Shown: positions 8,660 to 16,876 of the stretch, one piece after another
Numbering within the stretch: position 1 is the first letter of the stretch
Layout of the letters: the number at the start of each line of letters is the position of its first letter
Source of the DNA: Hymenobacter puniceus
GTDB lineage: Bacteria; Bacteroidota; Bacteroidia; Cytophagales; Hymenobacteraceae
Length of the DNA stretch: 64,000 nt
Direction: 5' to 3'
Assembly (NCBI RefSeq): GCF_014333525.1
Contig: NZ_JACSCX010000005.1
Location: forward strand, 124,001-188,000
Translations under genes and position numbers: made by a program
The notes under the pieces: model-generated
Databases searched by the model: none
Told to the model about the DNA's origin: nothing
Seen by the model: only the letters and a program-made list of their open reading frames with translations

Positions 8660-11092
8660 TTACAATTCCCCGCAGTCATCGGAGCCGATGGGGGCACCGT
8701 CGGGCATGGGGAGGGCGGGCGCGGGCTGGAACTTCTCAGGGGCCTGCTCAAACTGCCGGAGGGTGCGCAACCCCAGCAAAGCGGTGGCGCGGCGGTTTTC
8801 GTCGCGGGACTTCTGTTCTTTTTCCAGCTGCTGCTTCAGCTCCTGTACTTTCAGCGCAGTGACGGCCTGCACGCCAGCCGGGGCCTGGGAAGCGGCGGCC
8901 AGGGCCAACAGTTTTTGCAGCGTCAGCATTTGCACGAGGCGCTGTAGCTCGCCGGGGTAGCCGGTTTCGGGCCGGGCCTGCCAGGTAGCGGCCAGCAACT
9001 TATCGAGCACGGCGCGCAGGCCAGGCTGCTCGGGGTGGCGGGCATGGTACTCCTCCAGGCGGGCCGCCCGCTGGGGGTTCAGCAGAAACTCCAGCGTGGT
9101 GGCCGCCGCCGATTCGGCCGCGGCCAGGGGGTCGAAAGTGAGGCCGGTGCGGGCTGGGAAGGTTTCGCGGCTGCGGCCGTAGTTCACGGGCCGGGGCGGA
9201 ATCTTCATCAGCAGCTCCTCCGGCAAGGCCAGCTCCCGGGGTGAAATCGTGCGCAGCAGCGCGTCAAAAGCCTTCCACTGCTCGGCGGGCTCCACAAATT
9301 TAGTAATGGTTTGGCCGTCGCCCTTCACGGCGTAGGTGTAGTACAGGCCGCCCAGTTCCTTGGAAGCCGCCTCCACCTGATAGCGCTGCAGCAGATACAT
9401 GGGCACCAGCACTTCCTCCAGCATGGCCATGGGCTGGCCGGGGGCCAGAGCTTTTTCGGAGAAGCGGTTCAGCAACTGCCGACGCACATCCATGAGGCGG
9501 TTGAGCTCGGCGGCGGCGTTGGGGCCGTCGTCCCAGAGGTGGGCCGTGGGGTGCGCTCCGCCGGCCGCGCGGGCGTCGGCATCGGAAATGAACACGTAGC
9601 CCTCGGCCAATGTCTGCTTGATAATGGCTTGCAGGGCCGCCTTTTCATCAGCCCGGGGGCCGAAATCCTGGTAGCCGTAGAGGATGGCGCGCTTATCCCA
9701 GCTGCCGATGCCAGCGGCGTAGGCCTCGCTCAGGTCGATGCTGCCATCGGCCCGCATTTTGATGCGCGGCATGGGGTAATCCATCACCGACGACCGTTCG
9801 CGGGTGCTGGCCGAGTAGTTGTGGTAGAGGCCCAGGGTGTGGCCCACCTCGTGGGCGGCCAGCTGGCGCAGACGCGCCACGGCCATCTGCAGCATCTCGG
9901 GACGCGGAGGCTGGCCGTCCTCGTAGGGTTGCAGCAGGCCCTCGGCAATCAGAAAATCCTGGCGCACCCGCAAGGAGCCCAGCGACACCTGCCCCTTGAT
10001 GATTTCGCCGGTGCGCGGGTCCGTGATGCTGGCCCCGTACGACCAGCCCCGGGTGGAGCGATGCACCCACTGAATGAGGTTGTAGCGGATGTCCATGGGG
10101 TCGGCGTCCTCGGGCAGCAGCTTCACCTGAAACGCGTTGCGGTAGCCGGCGGCTTCAAAGGCCTGATTCCACCACGCGGCGCCTTCCATGAGGGCCGAGC
10201 GCACAGGCTCGGGCGCGCCCCGGTCCAGGTAGTACACCAGCGGCTCCACGGCCTCGCTCTGGGCAGCGGTGGGGTCTTTTTTGGCCAGGCGGTGTCGCAC
10301 CAGCTGCCGCTTCAGAATGGGCTGGTCGATGGGCGTGGCGTAGTCCATGTACTCGTTGGCGTAGTAGCCGGCGCGGGGGTCGAAGGCCCGGGGCTGGTAG
10401 CCGGCGTCGGGCAGCTGCACGAAGGAGTGGTGCATGTGCACCGTCACGGCGTTCGGGTCGGGGGTAACCGACTGAATTTCGCGGCCTTTGGCTTTGCCGG
10501 TGAGGGTGATGATGGCCTCAAACTCGGAGTTCTGGGGGAAGCCCTTGGTGTTGGGCAGAAACACCGCCGAGCGGCTTTCTTCGGCCTTGAAATTGCCCTG
10601 CTTGAGGTCTTCGAGCCGGTCACTGATCTGGTGGGAGTCGCGCAGCAGAAACGGCGTGAGGTCTACCAGCACCCGGTTGCCTTCCTGGGCCTCGGCCTTG
10701 AAGCCCCAGATAACAGACTGCGCAAACGCCTGTTCTACCGATTTGCGCTCGTCGGGGTTCGGGCTCACGGCGCGGTAGTCGTAGTTGGGCTGGAGCAGCA
10801 GAATCTTGGGGCCACTCCGCACGAACTTCACGATGCGCGTCTGCCCGATCTGGCCCCGGTCGAGGCCCAAATCGTTGGAGCCCACGCCCTGGGGCAAGCT
10901 GCTTACATAGAGGATTTCCTGGTCGAGCTTGTCGATTTCCAGCAGAATCCGGCCGCCTTTCTCATCCCAGTAAAACGGGAAATAGCCTGGGAATTTCTGG
11001 AGGCCTTTGGTTTTTTCGGCCAAGGTCTGGGCCGACGCGAGCGGGGCGTTGAGCAGCAGGGTGCCCAGCAGCAGGCAGTAGAGTTTCTTCAC
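8660..11092 (-). CDS. Secreted zinc-dependent metalloprotease (DUF5117/DUF4953-like)
   Basis: A secreted 810-aa protein with a cleavable signal peptide (MKKLYCLLLGTLLL ... ASAQ). The metzincin-like zinc site HEVGHTLGLYHN supplies His414, Glu415, His418 and His424. The N-terminal region (FPFYWDEKGGRILLEI) and the long segment before the zinc site correspond to the DUF5118/DUF5117 domains that accompany this protease family in Bacteroidota; the C-terminal part after the zinc site matches the DUF4953 layout. It stands alone, faces the efflux operon and shares its terminator. Substrate is unknown. The gene is diverged from the DUF1810 gene by 128 bases, which must hold both promoters. Confidence 0.9.
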   Translation of the reverse strand: MKKLYCLLLGTLLLNAPLASAQTLAEKTKGLQKFPGYFPFYWDEKGGRILLEIDKLDQEILYVSSLPQGVGSNDLGLDRGQIGQTRIVKFVRSGPKILLLQPNYDYRAVSPNPDERKSVEQAFAQSVIWGFKAEAQEGNRVLVDLTPFLLRDSHQISDRLEDLKQGNFKAEESRSAVFLPNTKGFPQNSEFEAIITLTGKAKGREIQSVTPDPNAVTVHMHHSFVQLPDAGYQPRAFDPRAGYYANEYMDYATPIDQPILKRQLVRHRLAKKDPTAAQSEAVEPLVYYLDRGAPEPVRSALMEGAAWWNQAFEAAGYRNAFQVKLLPEDADPMDIRYNLIQWVHRSTRGWSYGASITDPRTGEIIKGQVSLGSLRVRQDFLIAEGLLQPYEDGQPPRPEMLQMAVARLRQLAAHEVGHTLGLYHNYSASTRERSSVMDYPMPRIKMRADGSIDLSEAYAAGIGSWDKRAILYGYQDFGPRADEKAALQAIIKQTLAEGYVFISDADARAAGGAHPTAHLWDDGPNAAAELNRLMDVRRQLLNRFSEKALAPGQPMAMLEEVLVPMYLLQRYQVEAASKELGGLYYTYAVKGDGQTITKFVEPAEQWKAFDALLRTISPRELALPEELLMKIPPRPVNYGRSRETFPARTGLTFDPLAAAESAAATTLEFLLNPQRAARLEEYHARHPEQPGLRAVLDKLLAATWQARPETGYPGELQRLVQMLTLQKLLALAAASQAPAGVQAVTALKVQELKQQLEKEQKSRDENRRATALLGLRTLRQFEQAPEKFQPAPALPMPDGAPIGSDDCGEL

Positions 11093-11220
11093 GCAGCAAT
11101 ACGGCTAGGGAGTACGCCGTAAGGTAGAAACGGAAGTTGGTTATCAAACATCGCCGCCGTGCGCGTTCATACCAGCCGGCTCTTACGTTATCTGACTTTT
11201 TCCACATAATCCGCCCCGCC

Positions 11221-11652
11221 ATGCCGCAGCCCCCCAACCTCCAGCGCTTCCTCGACGCCCAGCAGCGCGACTACGCCACGGCCCTGGCCGAAATCCGGGC
11301 GGGGCGCAAGCGCAGCCACTGGATGTGGTACATCTTCCCCCAGATTCAGGGCCTGGGCTATAGTGAAACTGCTCAATTTTACGCCATCCGAGGCCGGCAG
11401 GAAGCCGAGGCCTACCTGCAACACCCGGTGCTTGGCCCGCGCCTCCGGGAAATCAGTGGTGCCCTTCTCACGCTGGAAAGCCACGACGCCACCCGTCTCA
11501 TGGGCAGCCCGGATGATGTGAAGCTCCGGTCGTCGATGACGCTGTTCGGCGCGCTGGCAGGTTCTGACCCAGTTTTTCAACGGGTGCTGGACACGTATTT
11601 TGGCGGTGCTCAGGACGCCAAAACGTTGCAAATCCTGCGGCAGAGCCCGTAG
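11221..11652 (+). CDS. DUF1810 family protein
   Basis: A 143-aa cytosolic protein. The family signature is clear: LQRFLDAQQRDYATALAEI, KRSHWMWYIFPQIQGLGYS, and the block with AEAYLQHPVLGPRL followed by DDVKLRSSMTLF. DUF1810 is widespread in bacteria and of unknown function; the length is normal. The ATG at 11221 begins exactly where the family begins, while an upstream in-frame ATG at 11137 would add residues with no counterpart. It is monocistronic and ends before a large palindrome at 11712-11803. Confidence 0.85.
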   Translation: MPQPPNLQRFLDAQQRDYATALAEIRAGRKRSHWMWYIFPQIQGLGYSETAQFYAIRGRQEAEAYLQHPVLGPRLREISGALLTLESHDATRLMGSPDDVKLRSSMTLFGALAGSDPVFQRVLDTYFGGAQDAKTLQILRQSP

Positions 11653-11711
11653 AGTGGCAGCATCTGTAAATGATTGCCTGCCTGCTTACTGACCCGGCAC
11701 GTCAAAAAAAG

Positions 11712-11803
11712 CACGTCATGCTGAGCTTGCCGAAGCATCTCTACCGCCAAAGCAATTCTGATTGCCTCCGGTAGAGATGCTTCGGCAAGCTCAGCATGAC
11801 GTG
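11712..11803. repeat. Palindromic element, family PE1, between convergent genes
   Basis: Arms CACGTCATGCTGAGCTTGCC ... GAAGCATCTCTACCG and the exact complement, about 35 bp of perfect stem. Flanked by a run of A on the left and GTTTTTGT on the right, so it could terminate transcription of both converging genes (DUF1810 and aldo/keto reductase). Confidence 0.85.
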
Positions 11804-11827
11804 TTTTTGTAAAGTCGGCTTCTTCGC

Positions 11828-12817
11828 TTACCCCAACACTGCCTCAATCCGCGCCAGCTCTTCCGGGCTGAACTGCAGGTTTTCGAGGCAGCGCAGGGAG
11901 TCGGTGAGCTGCTCGGGCTTGCTGGCGCCGATGAGTACGGACGTAATTCGCTCGTCACGCAGAATCCAGCTGAGGGCCATCTGGGCCAGGCTTTGATTAC
12001 GCTGCCGGGCCAGTTCGTTAAGTTCACGAATTTGGCTCAGGCGCGCTTCCGTTAGCTGCATTTCGGTGAGAAAACCCACGCCTTTGGCCACGCGCGAATC
12101 CTGGGGGATACCGTGCAGGTACTTGTTGGTGAGCAGGCCCTGGGCTAGGGGCGAAAACGGGATGCAACCCACGCCTTCCTGGCCCAGCAGCTCCAGCAGA
12201 CCGCCTTCCACCCAACGCTCAAACATCGAGTATTTGGGCTGATGAATCAGGCAGGGCGTGCCCAGTTGGCGCAGAATCCGGATGGCCTCGGCCGCCTCGG
12301 CAGGCTGGTAGTTGCTGATGCCCACGTACAGGGCCTTGCCCTGGCGCACAATGTGGTCGAGGGCGCTCATGGTTTCTTCCAGGGGCGTGTCGGGGTCGGG
12401 TCGGTGCGAGTAAAAGATATCCACGTAGTCCAGCCGCATCCGGCGCAGGCTCTGGTCTAGGCTGGAAATGAGGTATTTGCGGGAACCCCACTCGCCGTAG
12501 GGTCCCTCCCACATGTGGTAGCCGGCCTTGGTGGAAATGACTAGCTCGTCGCGGTAGCCGCGGAAATCCTCTTTCAGGATCCGGCCGAAGTTGGTTTCGG
12601 CCGAGCCGGGGGGTGGGCCGTAGTTGTTGGCCAGATCGAAGTGCGTAACGCCCGAGTCGAAGGCGCGGTGCAGGATAGCGCGGAAGTTCTGTAGCACGTC
12701 CACGTCGCCGAAGTTGTGCCAGAGGCCCAATGATACGGCCGGCAGTTTGAGCCCACTGCGGCCGCAGCGGCGGTAAGGCATAGCGGCGTAGCGGCCGGGG
12801 CTTGGTTGGTAAGGCAT
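11828..12817 (-). CDS. Aldo/keto reductase, YghZ/MgrA (L-glyceraldehyde 3-phosphate reductase) type
   Basis: A 329-aa NADPH-dependent carbonyl reductase. Tetrad residues can be seen: Asp and Tyr in FDLANNYGPPPGSAE, Lys in VISTKAGYHMW and His in IFYSHRPDPDTPLEE. The signature MWEGPYGEWGSRKYL and the C-terminal IPFSPLAQGLLTNKYL are specific to the YghZ/Gpr subgroup, which detoxifies L-glyceraldehyde 3-phosphate and methylglyoxal-like aldehydes. The divergent neighbour is a glyoxalase-fold protein, which fits aldehyde detoxification, though this is inference. The N-terminus starts at 12817; a second ATG 12 residues in (MPYRRCGRSG) is closer to the family start and may be the true one. Confidence 0.88.
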   Translation of the reverse strand: MPYQPSPGRYAAMPYRRCGRSGLKLPAVSLGLWHNFGDVDVLQNFRAILHRAFDSGVTHFDLANNYGPPPGSAETNFGRILKEDFRGYRDELVISTKAGYHMWEGPYGEWGSRKYLISSLDQSLRRMRLDYVDIFYSHRPDPDTPLEETMSALDHIVRQGKALYVGISNYQPAEAAEAIRILRQLGTPCLIHQPKYSMFERWVEGGLLELLGQEGVGCIPFSPLAQGLLTNKYLHGIPQDSRVAKGVGFLTEMQLTEARLSQIRELNELARQRNQSLAQMALSWILRDERITSVLIGASKPEQLTDSLRCLENLQFSPEELARIEAVLG

Positions 12818-12963
12818 GATGCAGGGAGTTAGGTGGCTTGGAGCAGCAAGTACGCAGGAACCCCCGGAAAGCCCGCGTGGCGCCGGTCGGTTTTTATGTT
12901 CGCCCTCCTATCTTTCCCCACCTGACTATTGCCAGGCAGTATCACCCTCCCCCCCTTCCTCTG

Positions 12964-13335
12964 ATGCCCACGCCAGCCATCCGCTCCCTCCGGCCCTTCA
13001 TCGGCTCCCGCGACTTTGCCGAGTCGCGCCGCTTCTACCGCACCTTCGGCTTCACCGAAGTGGTGTTGTCGCCGGCCATGTCGTTGTTTACCCTTGCGGG
13101 CGTGAGCTTTTACCTGCAGGACTATTACGCGGCAGAATGGGTAGACAACACCATGCTGTTTCTGGAGGTGGAGAACGTGGAGCAGTACTGGCCACAGCTG
13201 GAGGCCCTGGACCTGCCCGGCCAATTTCCGGGTGTGCGGGTACTACCCATCCGGCAGGAGGCCTGGGGCCGGGAAGGCTTCGTGCACGACCCGGCCGGCA
13301 TCCTCTGGCACATCGGCGAGTTCAGGAAAGACTAA
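12964..13335 (+). CDS. Glyoxalase/bleomycin-resistance fold (VOC) protein
   Basis: A 123-aa single VOC-fold protein: RPFIGSRDFAESRRFYRTFGF is the first beta-alpha unit, MLFLEVENVEQYW the central one, and EGFVHDPAGILWHIGEF the last with the metal-site Glu near the end. Such proteins act as lyases, dioxygenases or drug-binding resistance proteins; the exact role here is not known. The ATG at 12964 begins the fold; a longer frame from 12838 is open but adds a Pro-rich leader without counterpart. Just upstream, TATCTTTC (near 12908) resembles a Bacteroidota -7 box. It diverges from the aldo/keto reductase. Confidence 0.82.
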   Translation: MPTPAIRSLRPFIGSRDFAESRRFYRTFGFTEVVLSPAMSLFTLAGVSFYLQDYYAAEWVDNTMLFLEVENVEQYWPQLEALDLPGQFPGVRVLPIRQEAWGREGFVHDPAGILWHIGEFRKD

Positions 13336-13362
13336 GCCTTGCCCAACAAACACACCAGAACG

Positions 13363-13453
13363 GTCATGCTGAGCTTGCCGAAGCATCTCTACCGCTTCGT
13401 TCTCAACACTGAATTAGTCTGAGGGAGAGATGCTTCGGCAAGCTCAGCATGAC
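13363..13453. repeat. Palindromic element, family PE1
   Basis: Arms GTCATGCTGAGCTTGCCGAA ... GCATCTCT and the complement AGAGATGC ... CATGAC, separated by an unpaired centre. Lies between the VOC protein and the cupin gene. Confidence 0.8.
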
Positions 13454-13504
13454 GTTTCATGAACTCTATCTGCCCCCCTGAACACCGTGCAATTTAACCA
13501 ACCC

Positions 13505-13993
13505 ATGACCGCCCAAGGCATCATCCGTGACCTGCAGCTGCTGCCCCACCCCGAGGGCGGCTATTACCGCGAAACCTACCGCTCGGCCCACACCCTCACC
13601 ACCGCCGAGGGCCAGTCTCGCAGCGTAAGCACGGCCATCTACTACCTGCTCGAAAACGAGGACAAGTCGCACTTCCACCGCATTAAGTCCGATGAGCTGT
13701 GGTTTTTCCACCAAGGACAGGCGCTGGAAATCATCCTGCTCACGCCCGGCCAGCCCACCCGCCTCATCCTCGGCCCCGACTTCGCCAGCGGCGAGCTACC
13801 CCAGGCCGTTATTCCGGCAGGCGTGTGGTTTGCGGCCCAGGTAAAGCACCGCCGTGGCTACGGCCTCGTCAGTTGCACTGTAGCCCCCGGCTTCGATTTC
13901 GCGGATTTTGAGTTGGCCGAGCGGGCAGCGCTGCTGCGGGAGTTTCCGCAGGCGGCGGAAGTGGTGGAGCGGTTTACGAAGGCGGCGTGCTAA
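13505..13993 (+). CDS. Cupin_5 (DUF985) family protein
   Basis: A 162-aa cupin. The family hallmarks are LLPHPEGGYYRETYRS at the N-terminus, TAIYYLLENEDKSHFHRIKSDELWFFHQG with the metal-type His and Glu residues, and VIPAGVWFAAQ with VSCTVAPGFDFADFEL at the end. DUF985 members include epimerase-like proteins of unknown substrate. The ATG at 13505 agrees with the usual family start; a GTG at 13487 would add six residues. The stop codon lies inside the left arm of a perfect 28-bp palindrome. Confidence 0.87.
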   Translation: MTAQGIIRDLQLLPHPEGGYYRETYRSAHTLTTAEGQSRSVSTAIYYLLENEDKSHFHRIKSDELWFFHQGQALEIILLTPGQPTRLILGPDFASGELPQAVIPAGVWFAAQVKHRRGYGLVSCTVAPGFDFADFELAERAALLREFPQAAEVVERFTKAAC

Positions 13994-14051
13994 CGTCGCG
14001 GAACGTCATGCTTCAGCAAGCTCAGCATGACGTTCCGCGACGTTAGCACGC
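13985..14051. repeat. Perfect 28-bp palindrome overlapping a stop codon
   Basis: Left arm 13985-14012 and right arm 14024-14051 are exact complements (GCGTGCTAACGTCGCGGAAC ... GTCATGCT), with an 11-base loop TCAGCAAGCTC. The core GTCATGCT/AGCATGAC is the head of family PE1. The arm begins within the last codons of the cupin gene and includes its TAA, so it may act as terminator or 3' stabiliser. Confidence 0.85.
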
Positions 14052-14084
14052 TCGACCCATTACATCAGCACTTTACTTAGCCCT

Positions 14085-14627
14085 GTGAAACTGCTACTCG
14101 TTGTTATCCTGACCTTGACGCCGCTCTTTGGCAGATGTCAAACAGCTGTATCCTGCCTCGACAAGCTGTATGCGGAAGCCTATTCCTGCATCAGGTCCGA
14201 TACCGTATTTCAACGATACCAAGGGCCTGAACACTGCGTGGCCGTGTTTGACAGCTTGGTAGCCCAGAGACCTTCCATGTTCTCAGAAGTTCTTGCTAAG
14301 CACTGGGGATATACCGGCTATAAGAGAATGAGCCGACTGCGGGATTCATTGAGCACGCTCGATAAACAGGCCTATTACAAGCCATATTTCTCGAAGCTGG
14401 CAGCCCGCATTACGGCTGCTTCCGGTGCAGCGAAAGGCTGCGTGGTGATATTGTTTTCGCGTGCAACCAATGGGATGCTACTGGCGGAAGTCAGCGACAA
14501 CCAGGAAGGCGGCCCAGTCCTCCGAAACGTTGTTTCCACCTTCGACCAGTCCATTCTATACCTGTTCCTGCTGGGGGCCGATGGCACAATAAAGCGGTAC
14601 CACACACAATCCGTCCACTACAACTAA
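14085..14627 (+). CDS. Exported hypothetical protein
   Basis: A 180-aa protein with a signal peptide (MKLLLVVILTLTPLFGRCQ) and a mixed mature domain; the C-terminal part from about residue 115 alternates strand-like segments (GCVVILFSRATNGMLLAEV, SILYLFLLGADGTIKRYH). Five cysteines are present, three of them in the first 60 residues. I do not recognise a family. The start is a GTG, which gives the signal peptide at once. Base composition is visibly less GC-rich than the neighbours, which may point to recent acquisition. It stands alone between the cupin palindrome and the helicase gene. Confidence 0.7.
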   Translation: MKLLLVVILTLTPLFGRCQTAVSCLDKLYAEAYSCIRSDTVFQRYQGPEHCVAVFDSLVAQRPSMFSEVLAKHWGYTGYKRMSRLRDSLSTLDKQAYYKPYFSKLAARITAASGAAKGCVVILFSRATNGMLLAEVSDNQEGGPVLRNVVSTFDQSILYLFLLGADGTIKRYHTQSVHYN

Positions 14628-14727
14628 CCGGTCGGCTTCAAGTCATTCCCGAAATCCTCCCGACCTTCGGCCACCTTTTCCCCGGTTTCGTTGTTAGAAA
14701 CCAACCTTATAAATAGAACCCAAGCTG

Positions 14728-16710
14728 TTGGCTGAACAACCTACCTATACCGAACCTTACGTCCTCGAAAAGGAGCTGCGTAAGGTGCAGGCCCTCATGA
14801 AGCTCGAGCAGCAGGAGGACCTCGAACAGTTCAAAATCAAGAGCGCCCAGGCCACCATTGCCGAGCGCCAGAAGCGGGGCCTCACCTGGTACCCGGTCAA
14901 AATCACGAAGGAAGACATTGGCTTCGGCGGCAAGCTCGTTATTGAGCTGGAGCGCCAGGGCGGCGGCAGCGGGTTGCACCTGTTTCAGGTGGGAAAAAAC
15001 GCGGCTTTGTTCGGCAACATCCCCGGCCGCTCGGGCTCCGACCGCCCCACCCTGTCGGGCGTGGTGACCAGCGTGAAACGCAACAAAATCCTGCTGGCCA
15101 CCACCAAGGAAGACCTGCCCGATTGGGTGGACGAGGGCAAGCTGGGCGTGGACCTGACTTTCGACGAGGTGAGCTACCGCGAGATGGAGTACGCCCTGGG
15201 CAAGGTGATGGGCGCCTACGACTCGCGCCTGGCCGAGCTGCGCGACGTGCTGCTGGGCGCCAAACCGGCCCGGTTCAAGCCGGAATCGGAAGCCACGCTC
15301 TACTACCCCTCGCCCCTGAACGAGAGCCAGCTTTCGGCCGTGCGCCACGTGCTGGCAGCTCAAGATGTGGCCATCATCCACGGTCCGCCCGGCACCGGCA
15401 AAACCACCACCCTGGTGCAGGCCATCCTGGAAACCATCCGGCGCGAACGGCGGGTGCTGGTGTGCGCCCCCAGCAATACGGCTGTGGATTTGCTCACTGA
15501 AAAGCTGGCCGAGCGCGGCGTGAACGTCATCCGGATGGGCAATCCCTCCCGCGTGTCGGATTTGCTGCTGCAGCACACGCTGGACGCCCAGATTATGGCC
15601 CACAAGAGCTACGCCGAGTTGCGCAGCCTGCGCCAGACGGCCGAGCAGTACCGGGAGCAGGCCGGCAAGTTCAAGAAGCACTTCGGCTGGGAGGAGCGCG
15701 AGCAGCGCCGGTTGCTGAAGCAGCAGGCCCACGAGTTGCTGCAGGAGTCGGACCAGCTGGAGCGCTACATCACGGAGGATCTGCTGGAGCAGGTGCAGGT
15801 GATTACGTGCACGCTGGTGGGGGCCGGCAACCGCGCCATCCGCCACCTCACCTACGAAACCGTATTCATTGACGAGGCCGCCCAGGCCCTGGAGCCGGGC
15901 TGCTGGATTCCGATTACCAAGGCCAACCGCGTGGTGCTGGCCGGCGACCATCAGCAACTGCCGCCCACCGTGAAAAGCGAAAAGGCGGCCCGCGACGGAC
16001 TGCGCGAAACCCTGTTCGAGAAGTGCATTCGGCGCCAGCCCGACACGGCCCGCATGCTGCAAGTGCAGTACCGCATGCACGAGCAGATCATGGAATTCAG
16101 CTCCCAGCAGTTCTACGACGGCAAGCTGGTGGCCGCCCCCACCGTGGCCCACGCCGATCTGCCTGACTACGACCTGCGCTTCGCCCCCGACATGGCGGTG
16201 GAGTTTCTGGATACGGCCGGCTTCGGCTTCCAGGAAATCACCATCGAGGAAAGCCGCTCCACGGCCAACCCCGAGGAAGCTGACCTGCTGCTCAAGCGTC
16301 TGGCGCAGTTGCTGGAGCCCTACGACCAGGCCGACCACGAAGCCGACCTGCTCACCATCGGCGTGATTGCCCCGTACCGTGCCCAAATCAACTACCTCAA
16401 GGACGCCATCGAGGAAAATGACGAGCTGGTGGGCCTCATGGAGCACCGCATGCTGAGCGTGGGCACCGTGGACTCGTTCCAGGGCCAGGAGCGCGACATC
16501 ATTGCCATCAGTCTCACCCGCTCAAACCCCCAGGGCGAAATCGGCTTTTTGAGCGACATCCGCCGCATGAACGTGGGCATGACCCGCGCCCGCCGCAAGC
16601 TCCTGCTCGTCGGCGACTCCAGCACCCTGGGCTCTCACCCCTTCTACAAGGCCTTCCTCGATTACGTGGAAAGCATCGGAGCCTACCGCACGGCCTGGGA
16701 AATGCAATAG
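14728..16710 (+). CDS. SF1B DNA/RNA helicase, IGHMBP2/DNA2-like (UPF1-like family)
   Basis: A 660-aa ATP-dependent helicase. An N-terminal beta-barrel region (about residues 45-150) precedes motif I GPPGTGKTT, motif Ia (VLVCAPSNTAVDLL), a long helical 1B/1C insertion (about 285-360), motif II DEAAQALEPG, motif III GDHQQLPPTV, motif IV/V (VQYRMHEQIMEF, VGTVDSFQGQERDI) and motif VI (NVGMTRARRKLLLVGD). This is the bacterial relative of IGHMBP2, with likely 5'-3' activity; its cellular role in Bacteroidota is not settled. The start is a TTG at 14728 (MAEQPTYTEPY). It is monocistronic and ends before an efficient hairpin. Confidence 0.92.
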   Translation: MAEQPTYTEPYVLEKELRKVQALMKLEQQEDLEQFKIKSAQATIAERQKRGLTWYPVKITKEDIGFGGKLVIELERQGGGSGLHLFQVGKNAALFGNIPGRSGSDRPTLSGVVTSVKRNKILLATTKEDLPDWVDEGKLGVDLTFDEVSYREMEYALGKVMGAYDSRLAELRDVLLGAKPARFKPESEATLYYPSPLNESQLSAVRHVLAAQDVAIIHGPPGTGKTTTLVQAILETIRRERRVLVCAPSNTAVDLLTEKLAERGVNVIRMGNPSRVSDLLLQHTLDAQIMAHKSYAELRSLRQTAEQYREQAGKFKKHFGWEEREQRRLLKQQAHELLQESDQLERYITEDLLEQVQVITCTLVGAGNRAIRHLTYETVFIDEAAQALEPGCWIPITKANRVVLAGDHQQLPPTVKSEKAARDGLRETLFEKCIRRQPDTARMLQVQYRMHEQIMEFSSQQFYDGKLVAAPTVAHADLPDYDLRFAPDMAVEFLDTAGFGFQEITIEESRSTANPEEADLLLKRLAQLLEPYDQADHEADLLTIGVIAPYRAQINYLKDAIEENDELVGLMEHRMLSVGTVDSFQGQERDIIAISLTRSNPQGEIGFLSDIRRMNVGMTRARRKLLLVGDSSTLGSHPFYKAFLDYVESIGAYRTAWEMQ

Positions 16711-16712
16711 AA

Positions 16713-16872
16713 TCTCCCCCCTAGTCCCCTCTCCAAAAGAGAGGAGGAACTAGATTTTAGCCGTAGCGTAAACGCAAAAAGGGCCATTCAGCTAAGCTGA
16801 ATGGCCCTTTTCATTTCTAGAAACTAGCAACTAGTTCCCCCTCTCTTTTGGAGAGGGGGCTAGGGGGTGAGG
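16713..16872. repeat. Palindromic element, family PE4, with an internal terminator
   Basis: Left arm CCCCCTAGTCCCCTCTCCAAAAGAGAGG and right arm CTCTCTTTTGGAGAGGGGGC-TAGGGGG are inverted copies; CTAG(TTC) motifs border the centre. A separate terminator hairpin sits in the middle. Confidence 0.75.
16776..16811 (+). terminator. Rho-independent terminator after the helicase gene
   Basis: AAAAAGGGCCATTCAGC, loop TAA, GCTGAATGGCCCTTTT: a 16-17 bp stem followed by T residues. It can serve the helicase and the converging catalase gene. Confidence 0.88.
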
Positions 16873-16876
16873 TCCG

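Noticed and set aside
9311..11122. Long open frame opposite to the metalloprotease (about 600 codons)
   Set aside because: Antisense to a gene with clear zinc site and signal peptide; low-complexity translation.
12816..13412. Alternative frame across the VOC gene (about 198 codons)
   Set aside because: The VOC fold is in another frame; this one is Pro/Arg/His-rich without motifs.
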